Positions 9,158-16,415 of a stretch of DNA of 64,000 bases are shown here, piece by piece (position 1 is the first letter of the stretch; every line of letters begins with the position of its first letter). The notes below the pieces were generated by a model that was given only the letters and a program-made list of their open reading frames with translations, searched no databases and was not told the DNA's origin. Made by a program: the position numbers and the translations under genes. Location: contig JADJYH010000009.1 in assembly GCA_016719855.1 (NCBI GenBank), forward strand, positions 62,001 through 126,000, written 5' to 3'. The stretch comes from Saprospiraceae bacterium. Its GTDB lineage: Bacteria; Bacteroidota; Bacteroidia; Chitinophagales; Saprospiraceae.

Positions 9158-9235
9158 ATGACGAAAATACATTTCACCGCATGTTGTTGTTGCTGTACCA
9201 TTCCGACAAGGAAGGGCGGCGGAGCATTGCGGTGA
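9158..9235 (+). CDS. Polycysteine leader peptide, 25 aa
   Basis: ATG at 9158, TGA at 9233-9235. The peptide begins MTKIHFTA, then five consecutive cysteine codons at 9182-9196 (TGT TGT TGT TGC TGT), and ends GGGALR. Five cysteines in 25 residues is far above chance and is the signature of a regulatory leader whose translation measures charged tRNA-Cys. The frame sits inside a set of competing hairpins and is followed 24 bases later by an intrinsic terminator, then by the cysteine synthase gene. The peptide itself probably has no function after synthesis. Polycysteine leader ORFs acting as attenuators have been described in mycobacteria; I know of no described case in Bacteroidota. Confidence 0.8.
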   Translation: MTKIHFTACCCCCTIPTRKGGGALR

Positions 9236-9259
9236 AACGTGCAATATTCTGTTATTTTC

Positions 9260-9294
9260 AAAAAAGCCTTTCCGTGTCACGGGAAGGCTTTTTT
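9260..9294 (+). terminator. Attenuator terminator before the cysteine synthase gene
   Basis: Stem GCCTTTCCG / CGGGAAGGC (nine pairs, one G-U) flanked by six A on the left and six T on the right, loop TGTCA. It stands 75 bases before the first structural gene and after the leader peptide, the position of an attenuator and not of a simple gene end. Confidence 0.85.
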
Positions 9295-9369
9295 GTTTTT
9301 GGCAACAGACGGAAAGTTTACCACGGCACGAAAAGTTCAACAATCTCGACGTAAGAAAAAAACAGCCGT

Positions 9370-10311
9370 ATGACCACATCCCTGCTATTACCAACAGTTT
9401 CCGTTCAGGAAAAAACCTTGCAAGTCGGCCAACTCGTTGGCAAAACGCCGCTGTACGAAATCCGCAATGTCTTCCAAAAGCCTGGCGTCCGCATCTTCGC
9501 CAAGCTCGAATGGCAGCAGCTCGGCGGCAGCGTGAAGTCACGCCCAGCGTTCAACATCATCAAAAACGCTGTGCGGGATGGCCACCTCGGTCAAGGACGC
9601 CACCTGCTCGACGCCACCAGTGGCAACACGGGCATCGCCTACGCCGCCATTTGCGCAGCGCTAAAAATTCCCGTGACGCTCTGCCTGCCCGAAAATGCCA
9701 GCTCCGAACGCAAGCGCATTTTGCAAGCACTTGGCGTCAACATCCATTTCACCTCCCGCTTCGAGGGTACAGACGGCGCACAGCTTGAAGCAAAACGCCT
9801 TTACCGGGAGCGCCCCGACCAGTTCTTTTACGCCGACCAATATGCCAATGACCACAACTGGCGGGCGCACTACGAAACCACTGCCCCCGAAATCTGGCAG
9901 CAAACCTGCGGCAAAATCACCCATTTTGTGGCGGGGCTGGGCACCACGGGCACCTTCACGGGTACGGGCCGGGGCCTCAAGATGTTCAATGCCGACATCG
10001 AACTGGTGGCGCTGCAACCAGACAACCCCATGCACGGTCTCGAAGGATGGAAGCACCTCGAAACCGCCATCGTCCCGAAAATCTACGACAGCTCGCTGGC
10101 CGACCGCTTCCTCGAAATCGAAACCTTGGAATCCTACGAAATGGTGCGCTCGCTGGCGCAACAGGAGGGTCTGCTCGTCAGCCCATCTGCCGCTGCCAAC
10201 CTGCTAGGTGCCGTCAAAGTGGCAGCTCAAATCGAGCAGGGCGTCATCGTCACCACCTTCGCCGACAATGCGGAAAAGTATGCAGAGGTGATGGAAAGGA
10301 TTTTTAGTTAA
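9370..10311 (+). CDS. cysM: Cysteine synthase, CysM type (CysO-thiocarboxylate dependent, predicted)
   Basis: 313-aa PLP enzyme of the beta-replacement family. PLP-binding Lys56 lies in GGSVKSRPA, the phosphate/substrate loop TSGNTG at residues 83-88, and the glycine loop GLGTTGTFTGTGR near residue 196. The segment HGLEGWKHLETAIVPKIYD aligns by eye with the matching region of mycobacterial CysM (which uses O-phosphoserine and CysO thiocarboxylate) better than with CysK. Neighbours decide the case: a JAMM protease, a CysO-like carrier and a MoeZ-like activator follow, the same set as in the mycobacterial Mec-CysO-CysM pathway. Substrate (O-phosphoserine versus O-acetylserine) cannot be read from sequence. 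Expression is probably set by the polycysteine attenuator upstream. Start ATG is the first in frame; an interesting Q/E-rich N-terminal 20 residues precede the fold. Confidence 0.88.
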   Translation: MTTSLLLPTVSVQEKTLQVGQLVGKTPLYEIRNVFQKPGVRIFAKLEWQQLGGSVKSRPAFNIIKNAVRDGHLGQGRHLLDATSGNTGIAYAAICAALKIPVTLCLPENASSERKRILQALGVNIHFTSRFEGTDGAQLEAKRLYRERPDQFFYADQYANDHNWRAHYETTAPEIWQQTCGKITHFVAGLGTTGTFTGTGRGLKMFNADIELVALQPDNPMHGLEGWKHLETAIVPKIYDSSLADRFLEIETLESYEMVRSLAQQEGLLVSPSAAANLLGAVKVAAQIEQGVIVTTFADNAEKYAEVMERIFS

Positions 10312-10315
10312 AGTG

Positions 10316-10415
10316 GGGTGAATTGGTTGAATTAGTTGGCGTGTGCCTACCCAATTTCCCCAATTCAACCAATTCACCCAATTCCCCAATTCACCCAATT
10401 CAACTACTTCAACCC
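10316..10415. repeat. Intercistronic CCAATTCAA-type tandem repeat, copy 1
   Basis: Nine-base units AATTCAACC/AATTCACCC/AATTCCCC are repeated through 10350-10410, and their complement GGGTGAATTGGTTGAATT stands at 10315-10335, so the RNA can form a long hairpin between the cysM and JAMM genes. A second copy lies between the cysO and moeZ genes, suggesting that intercistronic structure is a feature of this operon. Confidence 0.6.
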
Positions 10416-10421
10416 ACGACA

Positions 10422-10901
10422 ATGAGCAATTTCAGCATAAACATCAGCGACGAAGCCATCGCTGTCATCAACAACCACGGCGTCGAGGCGTTCCCGAACG
10501 AATGCTGCGGCTTTCTTTATGGCAACGAAACGGATGGCCGGCAAATCACCCTCGCCGTGCCCGTGACCAACAGCAAGGACGGTGACCAGCGCCGCCGCTT
10601 CGAGATTTCGCCGCTGGACTACTTGCGAGCGGAACAGTTTGCCTTGCAAAACGACACCCAGCTCCTCGGCGTGTACCACTCGCACCCCAACCACCCGGCC
10701 ATCGCATCGCAGCATGACTTGGCGGTGGCAATGCCCTATTTTTCTTACGTCATCGTCTCGGTGATGGAAGGCGAGGTAGCCGACCTAAAAAGCTGGCGGC
10801 TGAAGGACGAGGTCCAGGAATTTCAGGAGGAGGGGATTGGAAAGCCCGAGGAACGAGGGATTTCTAAGCCTTCCGAATACATAGCAGTAACTTTAGTTTA
10901 A
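10422..10901 (+). CDS. mec: JAMM/MPN metalloprotease, Mec-like (CysO-cysteine hydrolase, predicted)
   Basis: 159 aa. The JAMM zinc motif is complete: upstream Glu in NECCGFLYGN and HSHPNHPAIASQHD (H-x-H-x7-S-x2-D). In the mycobacterial pathway Mec removes cysteine from the CysO C-terminus. Here it could also trim the extra C-terminal isoleucine of the CysO-like carrier to expose Gly-Gly. Start chosen at the ATG giving MSNFSINISDEAI; an in-frame extension upstream is made of the repeat and is not protein-like. The last 25 residues (from about GIGKPEERGISKP) are encoded by a palindromic element inserted at the gene end, so the native C-terminus was probably shorter. Second gene of the cysteine operon, 110 bases after cysM. 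Confidence 0.87.
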   Translation: MSNFSINISDEAIAVINNHGVEAFPNECCGFLYGNETDGRQITLAVPVTNSKDGDQRRRFEISPLDYLRAEQFALQNDTQLLGVYHSHPNHPAIASQHDLAVAMPYFSYVIVSVMEGEVADLKSWRLKDEVQEFQEEGIGKPEERGISKPSEYIAVTLV

Positions 10902-10949
10902 AACCTGCTCAGGCTTAGAAATCCCTCCTAACGTCGGGCTTTCCAATCC
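10834..10949. repeat. Palindromic element (GGATTGGAAAGCCCGA family), copy 1
   Basis: Left arm 10834-10870 contains GGATTGGAAAGCCCGA and GGGATTTCTAAGCC; right arm 10912-10949 is its inverted copy (GGCTTAGAAATCCC ... TCGGGCTTTCCAATCC). The left arm lies inside the 3' end of the JAMM gene and supplies its last codons. Further copies: 18859-18953 (complete pair) and 43852-43883 (single arm). This looks like a REP-type mobile palindrome. Confidence 0.75.
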
Positions 10950-10971
10950 TTCGCAAACAATCATAAAAATC

Positions 10972-11247
10972 ATGGCAAAAATTATCATCCCGACGCCTTT
11001 GCGTAAATTTACCGAAAACACGGGCGTTTTCGAAACAACGGGCACCACCGTCCACGAGGCTATCCAAGAACTGACGCAAACGCACACTGGCTTGGAGCGC
11101 CACCTGCTCGACGACAACAAAAACCTCCGCTCCTTCATTCGGGTGTACGTCGGCGAAGACGACATCAACGCACTCGAAAAAGGCGCAACCGCCGTTGCAA
11201 AAGACACGGTGATTAGCATCGTGCCAGCTATTGCCGGAGGTATCTAA
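10972..11247 (+). CDS. cysO: CysO-like ubiquitin-fold sulfur carrier protein
   Basis: 91 aa, MoaD/ThiS superfamily. Start MAKIIIPTPLRKFTEN and end VISIVPAIAGGI compare well with mycobacterial CysO, which ends in TILPAVAGG. The Gly-Gly is followed by one isoleucine, so the carrier would need trimming before adenylation; the adjacent JAMM protease is the obvious candidate. The carrier accepts sulfur as a C-terminal thiocarboxylate from the MoeZ-like protein and passes it to the CysM product. A ThiS or MoaD role is possible in principle, but the neighbours are cysteine genes and no thiamine or molybdopterin gene is present. Confidence 0.87.
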   Translation: MAKIIIPTPLRKFTENTGVFETTGTTVHEAIQELTQTHTGLERHLLDDNKNLRSFIRVYVGEDDINALEKGATAVAKDTVISIVPAIAGGI

Positions 11248-11253
11248 CGGAAA

Positions 11254-11368
11254 CTGGTTGAATTGGGCAAATTGGTTGAATAAGTTGGGACGAACTACCC
11301 AATTCAACCATTTTACCCAATTCAACCAATTCAACCAATTCCTCAATTCAACTACTTCAACCAATTCA
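11254..11368. repeat. Intercistronic CCAATTCAA-type tandem repeat, copy 2
   Basis: Units of CCAATTCAA, with variants, are repeated through 11297-11368 up to the start codon of the next gene, while the complement GGTTGAATTGGG stands at 11257-11280. The pair can fold into a long hairpin between cysO and the moeZ-like gene. Same family as copy 1 at 10316-10415. Confidence 0.6.
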
Positions 11369-11370
11369 AC

Positions 11371-12507
11371 ATGAATACCAACCTTTCCCCCGCCGAAATC
11401 GCCCGGTACGCACGGCACATTGCCATCCCGGAATTTGGTCTGCCGGGGCAGAAAAAACTCAAGGCGGGCCGGGTGCTCGTTATCGGCAGCGGTGGGCTGG
11501 GCAGCCCCGTGCTGCTATATTTGGCGGCTGCTGGGGTCGGTCATATCGGCATCGTGGACTTCGATACCGTGGACGACAGCAACCTCCAACGCCAGGTGCT
11601 TTTCACCACGGCGGATATTGGCAAGTCCAAAGCGGAAACTGCCAAGGAGCGCCTACTGGCCCTCAACCCACACCTCGACATCACGGTGTACAAGACCCGT
11701 TTCACTCGAGAAAATGCGCTGGAACTCATCGCCAACTACGATGTGGTGGCCGATGGCACGGACAATTTCCCGACCCGCTACCTCGTCAATGATGCCTGCG
11801 TGTTGGCTGGAAAGGTGAACGTGTACGCCTCCATCTTCCAGTTCGAGGGGCAGGTTTCCGTGTTCAACTACCCGCAGGCCGACGGCAGCCGTGGCCCCAA
11901 CTACCGGGACATGTTCCCCGAACCACCCCCTCCGGGCCTTGTGCCCAATTGCGCCGAAGGCGGCGTGCTTGGCGTGTTGCCCGGCATCATCGGCTCCATG
12001 CAGGCCAGCGAGGTCATCAAGGTGTTGACAGGCGTGGGCGAACCGCTGGCCGGACGGCTCTTCCTGTTCGATGCGGCAACGTTCACCACCCGCATCCTCA
12101 AGGTGCAAAAAAGCCCAGCCACGAAGATTATCGAACTTATCAACTACGAGCAGTTTTGCGGCCTTGAATCACCCGGCGAGCTGCGGACAGTGAAGGAAAT
12201 CACGGTGCAAGAACTGTACGAATGGCAAGTGCAAGGTGCTGATTTTCAACTGATTGACGTGCGGGAGCCACACGAGTTCGCTACCGCCAACCTAGATGCC
12301 GAGTTGATTCCGCTCGGCACGGTCAGCGCAGCCGCCCACCGTATTTCTAAAGCTAAAAAAGTGGTCATCCACTGCCGGAGCGGGGTGCGCAGTGCAAAGG
12401 CAATTAGGGAACTGGAAGACCTTTTTGGCTTCGAAAACTTGTATAACCTCAAGGGTGGGATACTCGCCTGGTCGAAGGAAATTGATGCAGGGGTGGTAGT
12501 GGTGTGA
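11371..12507 (+). CDS. moeZ: MoeZ-like E1 activating enzyme with C-terminal rhodanese domain
   Basis: 378 aa. ThiF/MoeB adenylation domain (residues about 5-250): nucleotide loop VLVIGSGGLGSPV, VDFDTVDDSNLQRQ and ADGTDNFPTRYLVND, then VPNCAEGGVLGVLPGIIGS with the conserved cysteine. Rhodanese domain (about 275-378) with active-site Cys335 in VVIHCRSGVRSAKA. Role: adenylate the CysO carrier and transfer sulfur to make the thiocarboxylate. The two CxxC pairs that bind zinc in many MoeB/MOCS3 proteins are not visible, which is also true of some relatives. Last gene of the cysteine operon, 123 bases after cysO. It could also serve other carriers (ThiS, MoaD), as MoeZ does. Confidence 0.9.
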   Translation: MNTNLSPAEIARYARHIAIPEFGLPGQKKLKAGRVLVIGSGGLGSPVLLYLAAAGVGHIGIVDFDTVDDSNLQRQVLFTTADIGKSKAETAKERLLALNPHLDITVYKTRFTRENALELIANYDVVADGTDNFPTRYLVNDACVLAGKVNVYASIFQFEGQVSVFNYPQADGSRGPNYRDMFPEPPPPGLVPNCAEGGVLGVLPGIIGSMQASEVIKVLTGVGEPLAGRLFLFDAATFTTRILKVQKSPATKIIELINYEQFCGLESPGELRTVKEITVQELYEWQVQGADFQLIDVREPHEFATANLDAELIPLGTVSAAAHRISKAKKVVIHCRSGVRSAKAIRELEDLFGFENLYNLKGGILAWSKEIDAGVVVV

Positions 12508-12571
12508 GTTTTTTTGACTGAACACAGGGCTACAAATATGAGGCGGTGCCATTTCCCAATACTATACTCAG

Positions 12572-12712
12572 TGCTGATAGGTTTTGTGCAAATAGGGTTT
12601 GGGAGCCCAAAGCCCCTCCCCGACGAGCCGCCCAGGGCGCTGAGAAGGCCAGCAATAACCACGCGCTCCCAATTTTTTGTGCTTTAACTCATTTGCACAA
12701 AACCTAACAGCG
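12572..12712. mobile_element. MITE-like element with 22-bp terminal inverted repeats
   Basis: The ends 12572-12593 and 12691-12712 are inverted copies with 20 of 22 positions matching, including a perfect 16-bp block TAGGTTTTGTGCAAAT. The 97-base centre has no ORF. A non-coding unit of about 141 bases bounded by such ends looks like a miniature transposable element or an insertion-sequence remnant. No target-site duplication is obvious. It sits in the space between the convergent moeZ-like gene and the FG-GAP protein gene. Confidence 0.5.
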
Positions 12713-12776
12713 CCAAGGAGCCGTGGGTTGCCAAAAAATCTTGGCCAATTCAAAGCTCATGGCTCGAAACTCGAAA

Positions 12777-15644
12777 CTACTCCACCACCAGTTTTGCCCA
12801 GCCGCTGCGACCGCCATTCGTGATATGGAGGAAATATAGGCCAGCGGGAATTGCCGTCAGGTCAATATTGCGCTGCTGCGCAATGTTGGACACTACCTCG
12901 AATTTTTCACCAAAAACAACACGCCCTGCGAGGTCAGTAATTCGCAGACTGGCTGAACCTGTTTCCACCGCAGATATTTCGAGGGTGAAAAGGCCATTCG
13001 AAGGGTTCGGATTTACAGAAACATTGCCGAAAGGCAACACCTCGCCCGCTGCGTTCACGCCCACCGTTACCGTCACTGGAATTCGTTCGCTGACGCATAT
13101 CTGCGGTATCGCCTCTATTTGCCAATCATAAAAATAATAGTAAAAACCAGAGCCGAGGTCGCTGCTCGTGATGGACATTACGTCCGTCACGGTGTACGGG
13201 TATGCCACGCCCTGGTTGCTACGGTAGAGCCGTGGACTGGTCGTGCCGAGCACGGCGATGTTGTTGGCGCTATTGGTCACGAGGCGGTAGTTGCCCGGCT
13301 CCAATATCTCAAAATCGAGGTCGGCGATGGTCTGGCCCACTGGCAGGTCAATGGATTTGCTGGCCACCACCGTGTTTGGTTCTTTAATGAGTTCAACTAA
13401 CCGCACACCTGGTTGGTCAGTGTTCATCGTGACCTGTTTGAGCACCATCGGCTGGTACACCTCGAAGATGGTCTGTCCGTTGAAGTTGGCGCCGTTGTAA
13501 AAATTGCTGCCCTGGTGCTCCGGCATACCGGTTTCAAAACTGCCGCCGCCGTAGGCATGGGCATCCTCCGCGTAGTAGGTGGCCGTTGTTGTTACATCAG
13601 GCGTCGCGAAGCTCGGGCCGTTGAAAAGCGGCACCGTTGCCACAGGCGAGTCGTACCAAAACAAGTTTTCGCCAACGGCCTCCAGCGTGGCCGGGCCGGG
13701 GGTCGGGATGTAAACGTTGCTGGCAATCGGTGCAGGTGCTGGCAGCACTTCGACGTGAACGGCTTGGGATGAATAATCGCCACAAAAGCCCTCGATTGTT
13801 ACGAAGTAGTCGCCCGTTTGCGTCACCGTGATGGACTGGGTGTTTTCGCCCGTTGACCATGCATAGCTGGTCGCCGTTGAGGAGGTGAGCACCGCACTGC
13901 CACCTTGGCAGAATTTATCGTCACCATCCAGTGCCAACGTGGGCGTCTCGTCGGGATTGACAACCACGGCCAGCACATCGGAAACAGAGGCACAGCCCAG
14001 TGAGTCCACCGCCGCCACGCTATAATTGCCGGGCGTTGATACGGTAATGTTTTGCCCAACCATGCCGTTGCTCCAGAGGTAGTCGTACCCAGCGGGGGCG
14101 GCGATGTTCAGCGACTCGCCGGGGCAAAGCACTGCCGAGCCAGAGGTGCCGAGCGTGAACCCAGGCAAGCTGCAAGTACCGCCCTCCACGAGGGTCATCG
14201 TGCCGTTGATGGCCGGATTTTTCACGACGTCCACGATGCCGGAAGGCCAATGCACCACGACATACTCCACCGCTGTGCTGCTTCCGAGACCGAAATATTG
14301 CGTGAGCGAGTTCTGGATGCCGTAGCTCTCCCCTGCCCTCACTTCCCGGATTTGGATGCCCCAGTCGCCGTGGATTTCGATGCGGGCGCCAACGCCCATG
14401 CGGTTGCTGGCGTTGCCTTGCAGGTTGAAGGCGATGTGGTTGTTGCCGTTGTTGGAGGTGTTCATCCAAAGCCTGTCGGGGATAGCGCCGGGGTTGTTGA
14501 AACTGGTTTGGTAGGCAGCATAAATATCTTGAAACCCGTCGTTGTTCAGGTCGCCAACGGCCAAGCTCCCTAGGCTGTTGCTGCCGAACGGACTGGAGAT
14601 TTGGGTGAAGGTTTGATTGCCATTGTTGTGAAACAAGTGGGTAGCCAACGTGGACGAGTTGAAATTGCCCACCGTGATGATGTCCACGAAACCGTCGTTG
14701 TCAAAGTCCCGCATGATGCCCTGGATGAAGTTGCCGTTCACCTCTACGCCAGCCGTGGCGGTGATGTCGGTGAAATGTCCACGACCGTCATTTTCGAGAA
14801 GCATGAGGGGATAGTCGTGGTTGGTCACGAGGCAATCCATGTCACCGTCGTTGTCAATGTCCTGAAAGTCGGAAGTCCACGACTGCCACTGGATTTTCAG
14901 GCCGTGCTCACCCGCCTCTTCCGTAAAATTGTTCTGTCCGTCGTTGACAAAAAGCGCATTGATGCGGCGGGGGTCAGCGGGGTTGCTGACGCCTTGGCGG
15001 CACTTGGCGATGTAGAGGTCGAGGTCACGGTCGTTGTCGAAGTCGGTCCAGATGGAGCCGTAGTTGCCAGAGTTGTCGGAAGCGGGCGTGGTAGCCATGT
15101 CAATCCAGTCGTCGGCATTGGCGAAGGTGCCCGAACCGTTGTTGCCCCAGATGCGGCTTTCGCCATCGTCGTGGCAGGTGAAGGCATCGAGCCACCCGTC
15201 GTTGTTGATGTCGGCGAAGTTGGAGCCTTGCACGAAAGTGCCGTCGGTGCCCGGCGGAACAGGCAGCAAAGCCATGGTGAAACTACTTCCGCTTCCGTAG
15301 AGCATTTTGACGCCGTCGTATGAACCGCCGACGAGGATGTCGTTCCAGCCGTCGTTGTTCACGTCGCCGACGACCATCGCCCAGGCATCGCCCGGTACCG
15401 CACCGTGCGTGTAGTTGGCAAATGGTTGGTTGGGTGCTGACTGGTACTCGATGCTGAGCATGGAGCCTTCGTTGAGCCGAACGATGTCGTCCAGCCCGTC
15501 GCCGTTCATGTCGGCAATCCCAACGGCCACGCCGCTATGGAAAAGCGTTGGGTCGGTGAGCAGTGCAGTCTCGTTGGAGAAGGTGATTTGAGCCTGCATG
15601 GTGGTCGCAACCGCAAGCAACAGCAGGGTGTACAGATGCCTCAT
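12777..15644 (-). CDS. Secreted FG-GAP/VCBS repeat protein with ASPIC/UnbV domain and type IX sorting domain
   Basis: 955 aa. Signal peptide MRHLYTLLLLAVATTMQAQ. Seven calcium-binding FG-GAP/VCBS loops follow (DMNGDGLDD near 45, DVNNDGWND near 94, DINNDGWLD near 145, DFDNDRDLD near 201, DIDNDGDMD near 262, DFDNDGFVD near 313, DLNNDGFQD near 365), forming a beta-propeller, then an ASPIC/UnbV domain at about 400-490. Ig-like segments fill the middle, and the last 85 residues are a type A sorting domain (VNPNPSNGLFTLEIS ... LTAIPAGLYFLHIT). The protein should be exported across the outer membrane and attached to the cell surface. Transcribed alone after a terminator at 15762-15789. Confidence 0.9.
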   Translation of the reverse strand: MRHLYTLLLLAVATTMQAQITFSNETALLTDPTLFHSGVAVGIADMNGDGLDDIVRLNEGSMLSIEYQSAPNQPFANYTHGAVPGDAWAMVVGDVNNDGWNDILVGGSYDGVKMLYGSGSSFTMALLPVPPGTDGTFVQGSNFADINNDGWLDAFTCHDDGESRIWGNNGSGTFANADDWIDMATTPASDNSGNYGSIWTDFDNDRDLDLYIAKCRQGVSNPADPRRINALFVNDGQNNFTEEAGEHGLKIQWQSWTSDFQDIDNDGDMDCLVTNHDYPLMLLENDGRGHFTDITATAGVEVNGNFIQGIMRDFDNDGFVDIITVGNFNSSTLATHLFHNNGNQTFTQISSPFGSNSLGSLAVGDLNNDGFQDIYAAYQTSFNNPGAIPDRLWMNTSNNGNNHIAFNLQGNASNRMGVGARIEIHGDWGIQIREVRAGESYGIQNSLTQYFGLGSSTAVEYVVVHWPSGIVDVVKNPAINGTMTLVEGGTCSLPGFTLGTSGSAVLCPGESLNIAAPAGYDYLWSNGMVGQNITVSTPGNYSVAAVDSLGCASVSDVLAVVVNPDETPTLALDGDDKFCQGGSAVLTSSTATSYAWSTGENTQSITVTQTGDYFVTIEGFCGDYSSQAVHVEVLPAPAPIASNVYIPTPGPATLEAVGENLFWYDSPVATVPLFNGPSFATPDVTTTATYYAEDAHAYGGGSFETGMPEHQGSNFYNGANFNGQTIFEVYQPMVLKQVTMNTDQPGVRLVELIKEPNTVVASKSIDLPVGQTIADLDFEILEPGNYRLVTNSANNIAVLGTTSPRLYRSNQGVAYPYTVTDVMSITSSDLGSGFYYYFYDWQIEAIPQICVSERIPVTVTVGVNAAGEVLPFGNVSVNPNPSNGLFTLEISAVETGSASLRITDLAGRVVFGEKFEVVSNIAQQRNIDLTAIPAGLYFLHITNGGRSGWAKLVVE

Positions 15645-15761
15645 TTATTGATTTTATTTTGTTGTGAAAAAACGGCTGGAAAAGTACAGCGAAAAATCAG
15701 CTTTTGCGAAGCGGAAAATAAAATGGGGACGCAAGTGGCGACAAGTTGGAAAGATGCAATG

Positions 15762-15789
15762 AAAAAACCCGCCCCGAATACCAGGCGGG
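15762..15789 (-). terminator. Intrinsic terminator after the ferredoxin gene
   Basis: Read on the minus strand: CCCGCC (15789-15784), 10-base loop, GGCGGG (15773-15768), then six T (15767-15762). It ends the transcript of the ferredoxin gene about 110 bases after its stop codon and shields the FG-GAP gene from read-through. Confidence 0.7.
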
Positions 15790-15827
15790 CCACAAAAAAT
15801 CTAAAGCTATGAAAACTAAATCTTTAT

Positions 15828-15898
15828 TGTTGAATTGCTGGATTGTTGAATTGTTATCCGAGGCATCCAAACAATAAAACAATTCAACAATAAAACAA
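15828..15898. repeat. ATTGTTGAATTG-type repeat with inverted arms
   Basis: Left part holds TTGTTGAATTGCTGGATTGTTGAATTG-like units and the right part the complement CAATTCAACAATAAAACAATC up to the ferredoxin stop codon. Related units occur upstream of the DUF192 gene (5912-5945) and in front of the Gfo/Idh gene (19932-19965). Described as one family with the CCAATTCAA repeats. Confidence 0.5.
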
Positions 15899-16246
15899 TC
15901 ACAAATGCAGCCGCTCCTTCCGAGCCAGCAGTTCGTCTTTCGATTCCCGTCGGTCGGGGTCTGGTACGCAGCAGTCAACAGGGCAGACGGCGGCGCACTG
16001 CGGCTCCTCATGGAAGCCCACGCACTCCGTGCATTTGTCGGGGGTGATGTAGTAGTAGTCATCAGAGACGGGGCTGTGCTTGTCGTTTGCTCCCGTTGTT
16101 GAACCATCTTCGAGGGTGTACGCACTTTTTATGTTGGTGCCGTCGGCAATGGCCCACTCCACACCACCTTCGTAGATGGCATTGTTGGGGCATTCCGGCT
16201 CACAGGCACCGCAGTTGATGCACTCATCGGTAATCATTATCGCCAT
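15899..16246 (-). CDS. fdx: Ferredoxin with two [4Fe-4S] clusters
   Basis: 115-aa soluble electron carrier. First cluster motif C9-INC-GAC-EPEC-P (Cys9, 12, 15, 19); second motif CTECVGFHEEPQCAAVCPVDCC around residues 73-94, with the spacing widened by eight residues between the second and third cysteine, as in the YfhL-type dicluster ferredoxins common in Bacteroidota. A loop of about 35 residues separates the clusters. Transcribed alone; redox partner unknown. Confidence 0.92.
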   Translation of the reverse strand: MAIMITDECINCGACEPECPNNAIYEGGVEWAIADGTNIKSAYTLEDGSTTGANDKHSPVSDDYYYITPDKCTECVGFHEEPQCAAVCPVDCCVPDPDRRESKDELLARKERLHL

Positions 16247-16415
16247 GTTCGTACAGTTTTTTTTATAGTTTGCCGAGGCCGGACCGATTCATTTCACTTC
16301 GGCCAAACGGCGATACGGCAAAAATAAGCCGAGCCATCAGATTATCAAAAAAAAGTTCGGTCTCCATTCATCATTCATCATCATTTATCGTTCATCCTTA
16401 TCTTCGCCCCTGACA

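Larger units (their letters stand above)
9158..9294 (+). promoter_or_regulatory. Cysteine-responsive transcription attenuator (predicted)
   Basis: Three pairings can be drawn. (1) 9173-9181 (TTCACCGCA) pairs perfectly with 9228-9236 (TGCGGTGAA), closing a loop that contains the Cys codons. (2) The terminator stem 9266-9274 with 9280-9288. (3) An antiterminator, 9210-9217 (GGAAGGGC) with 9266-9273 (GCCTTTCC), eight pairs with one G-U, which uses the same bases as the terminator's left arm and so excludes it. A ribosome stalled at the Cys codons (9182-9196) would mask 9173-9181 and leave 9210-9217 free, favouring the antiterminator; a ribosome that reads through would let the terminator form. 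Pairings are seen; the mechanism is inferred. Confidence 0.72.

Noticed and set aside
10893..11219. 108-codon minus-strand frame across the cysO gene
   Set aside because: Its C-terminal part is the palindromic element and the rest is antisense to the cysO-like gene.
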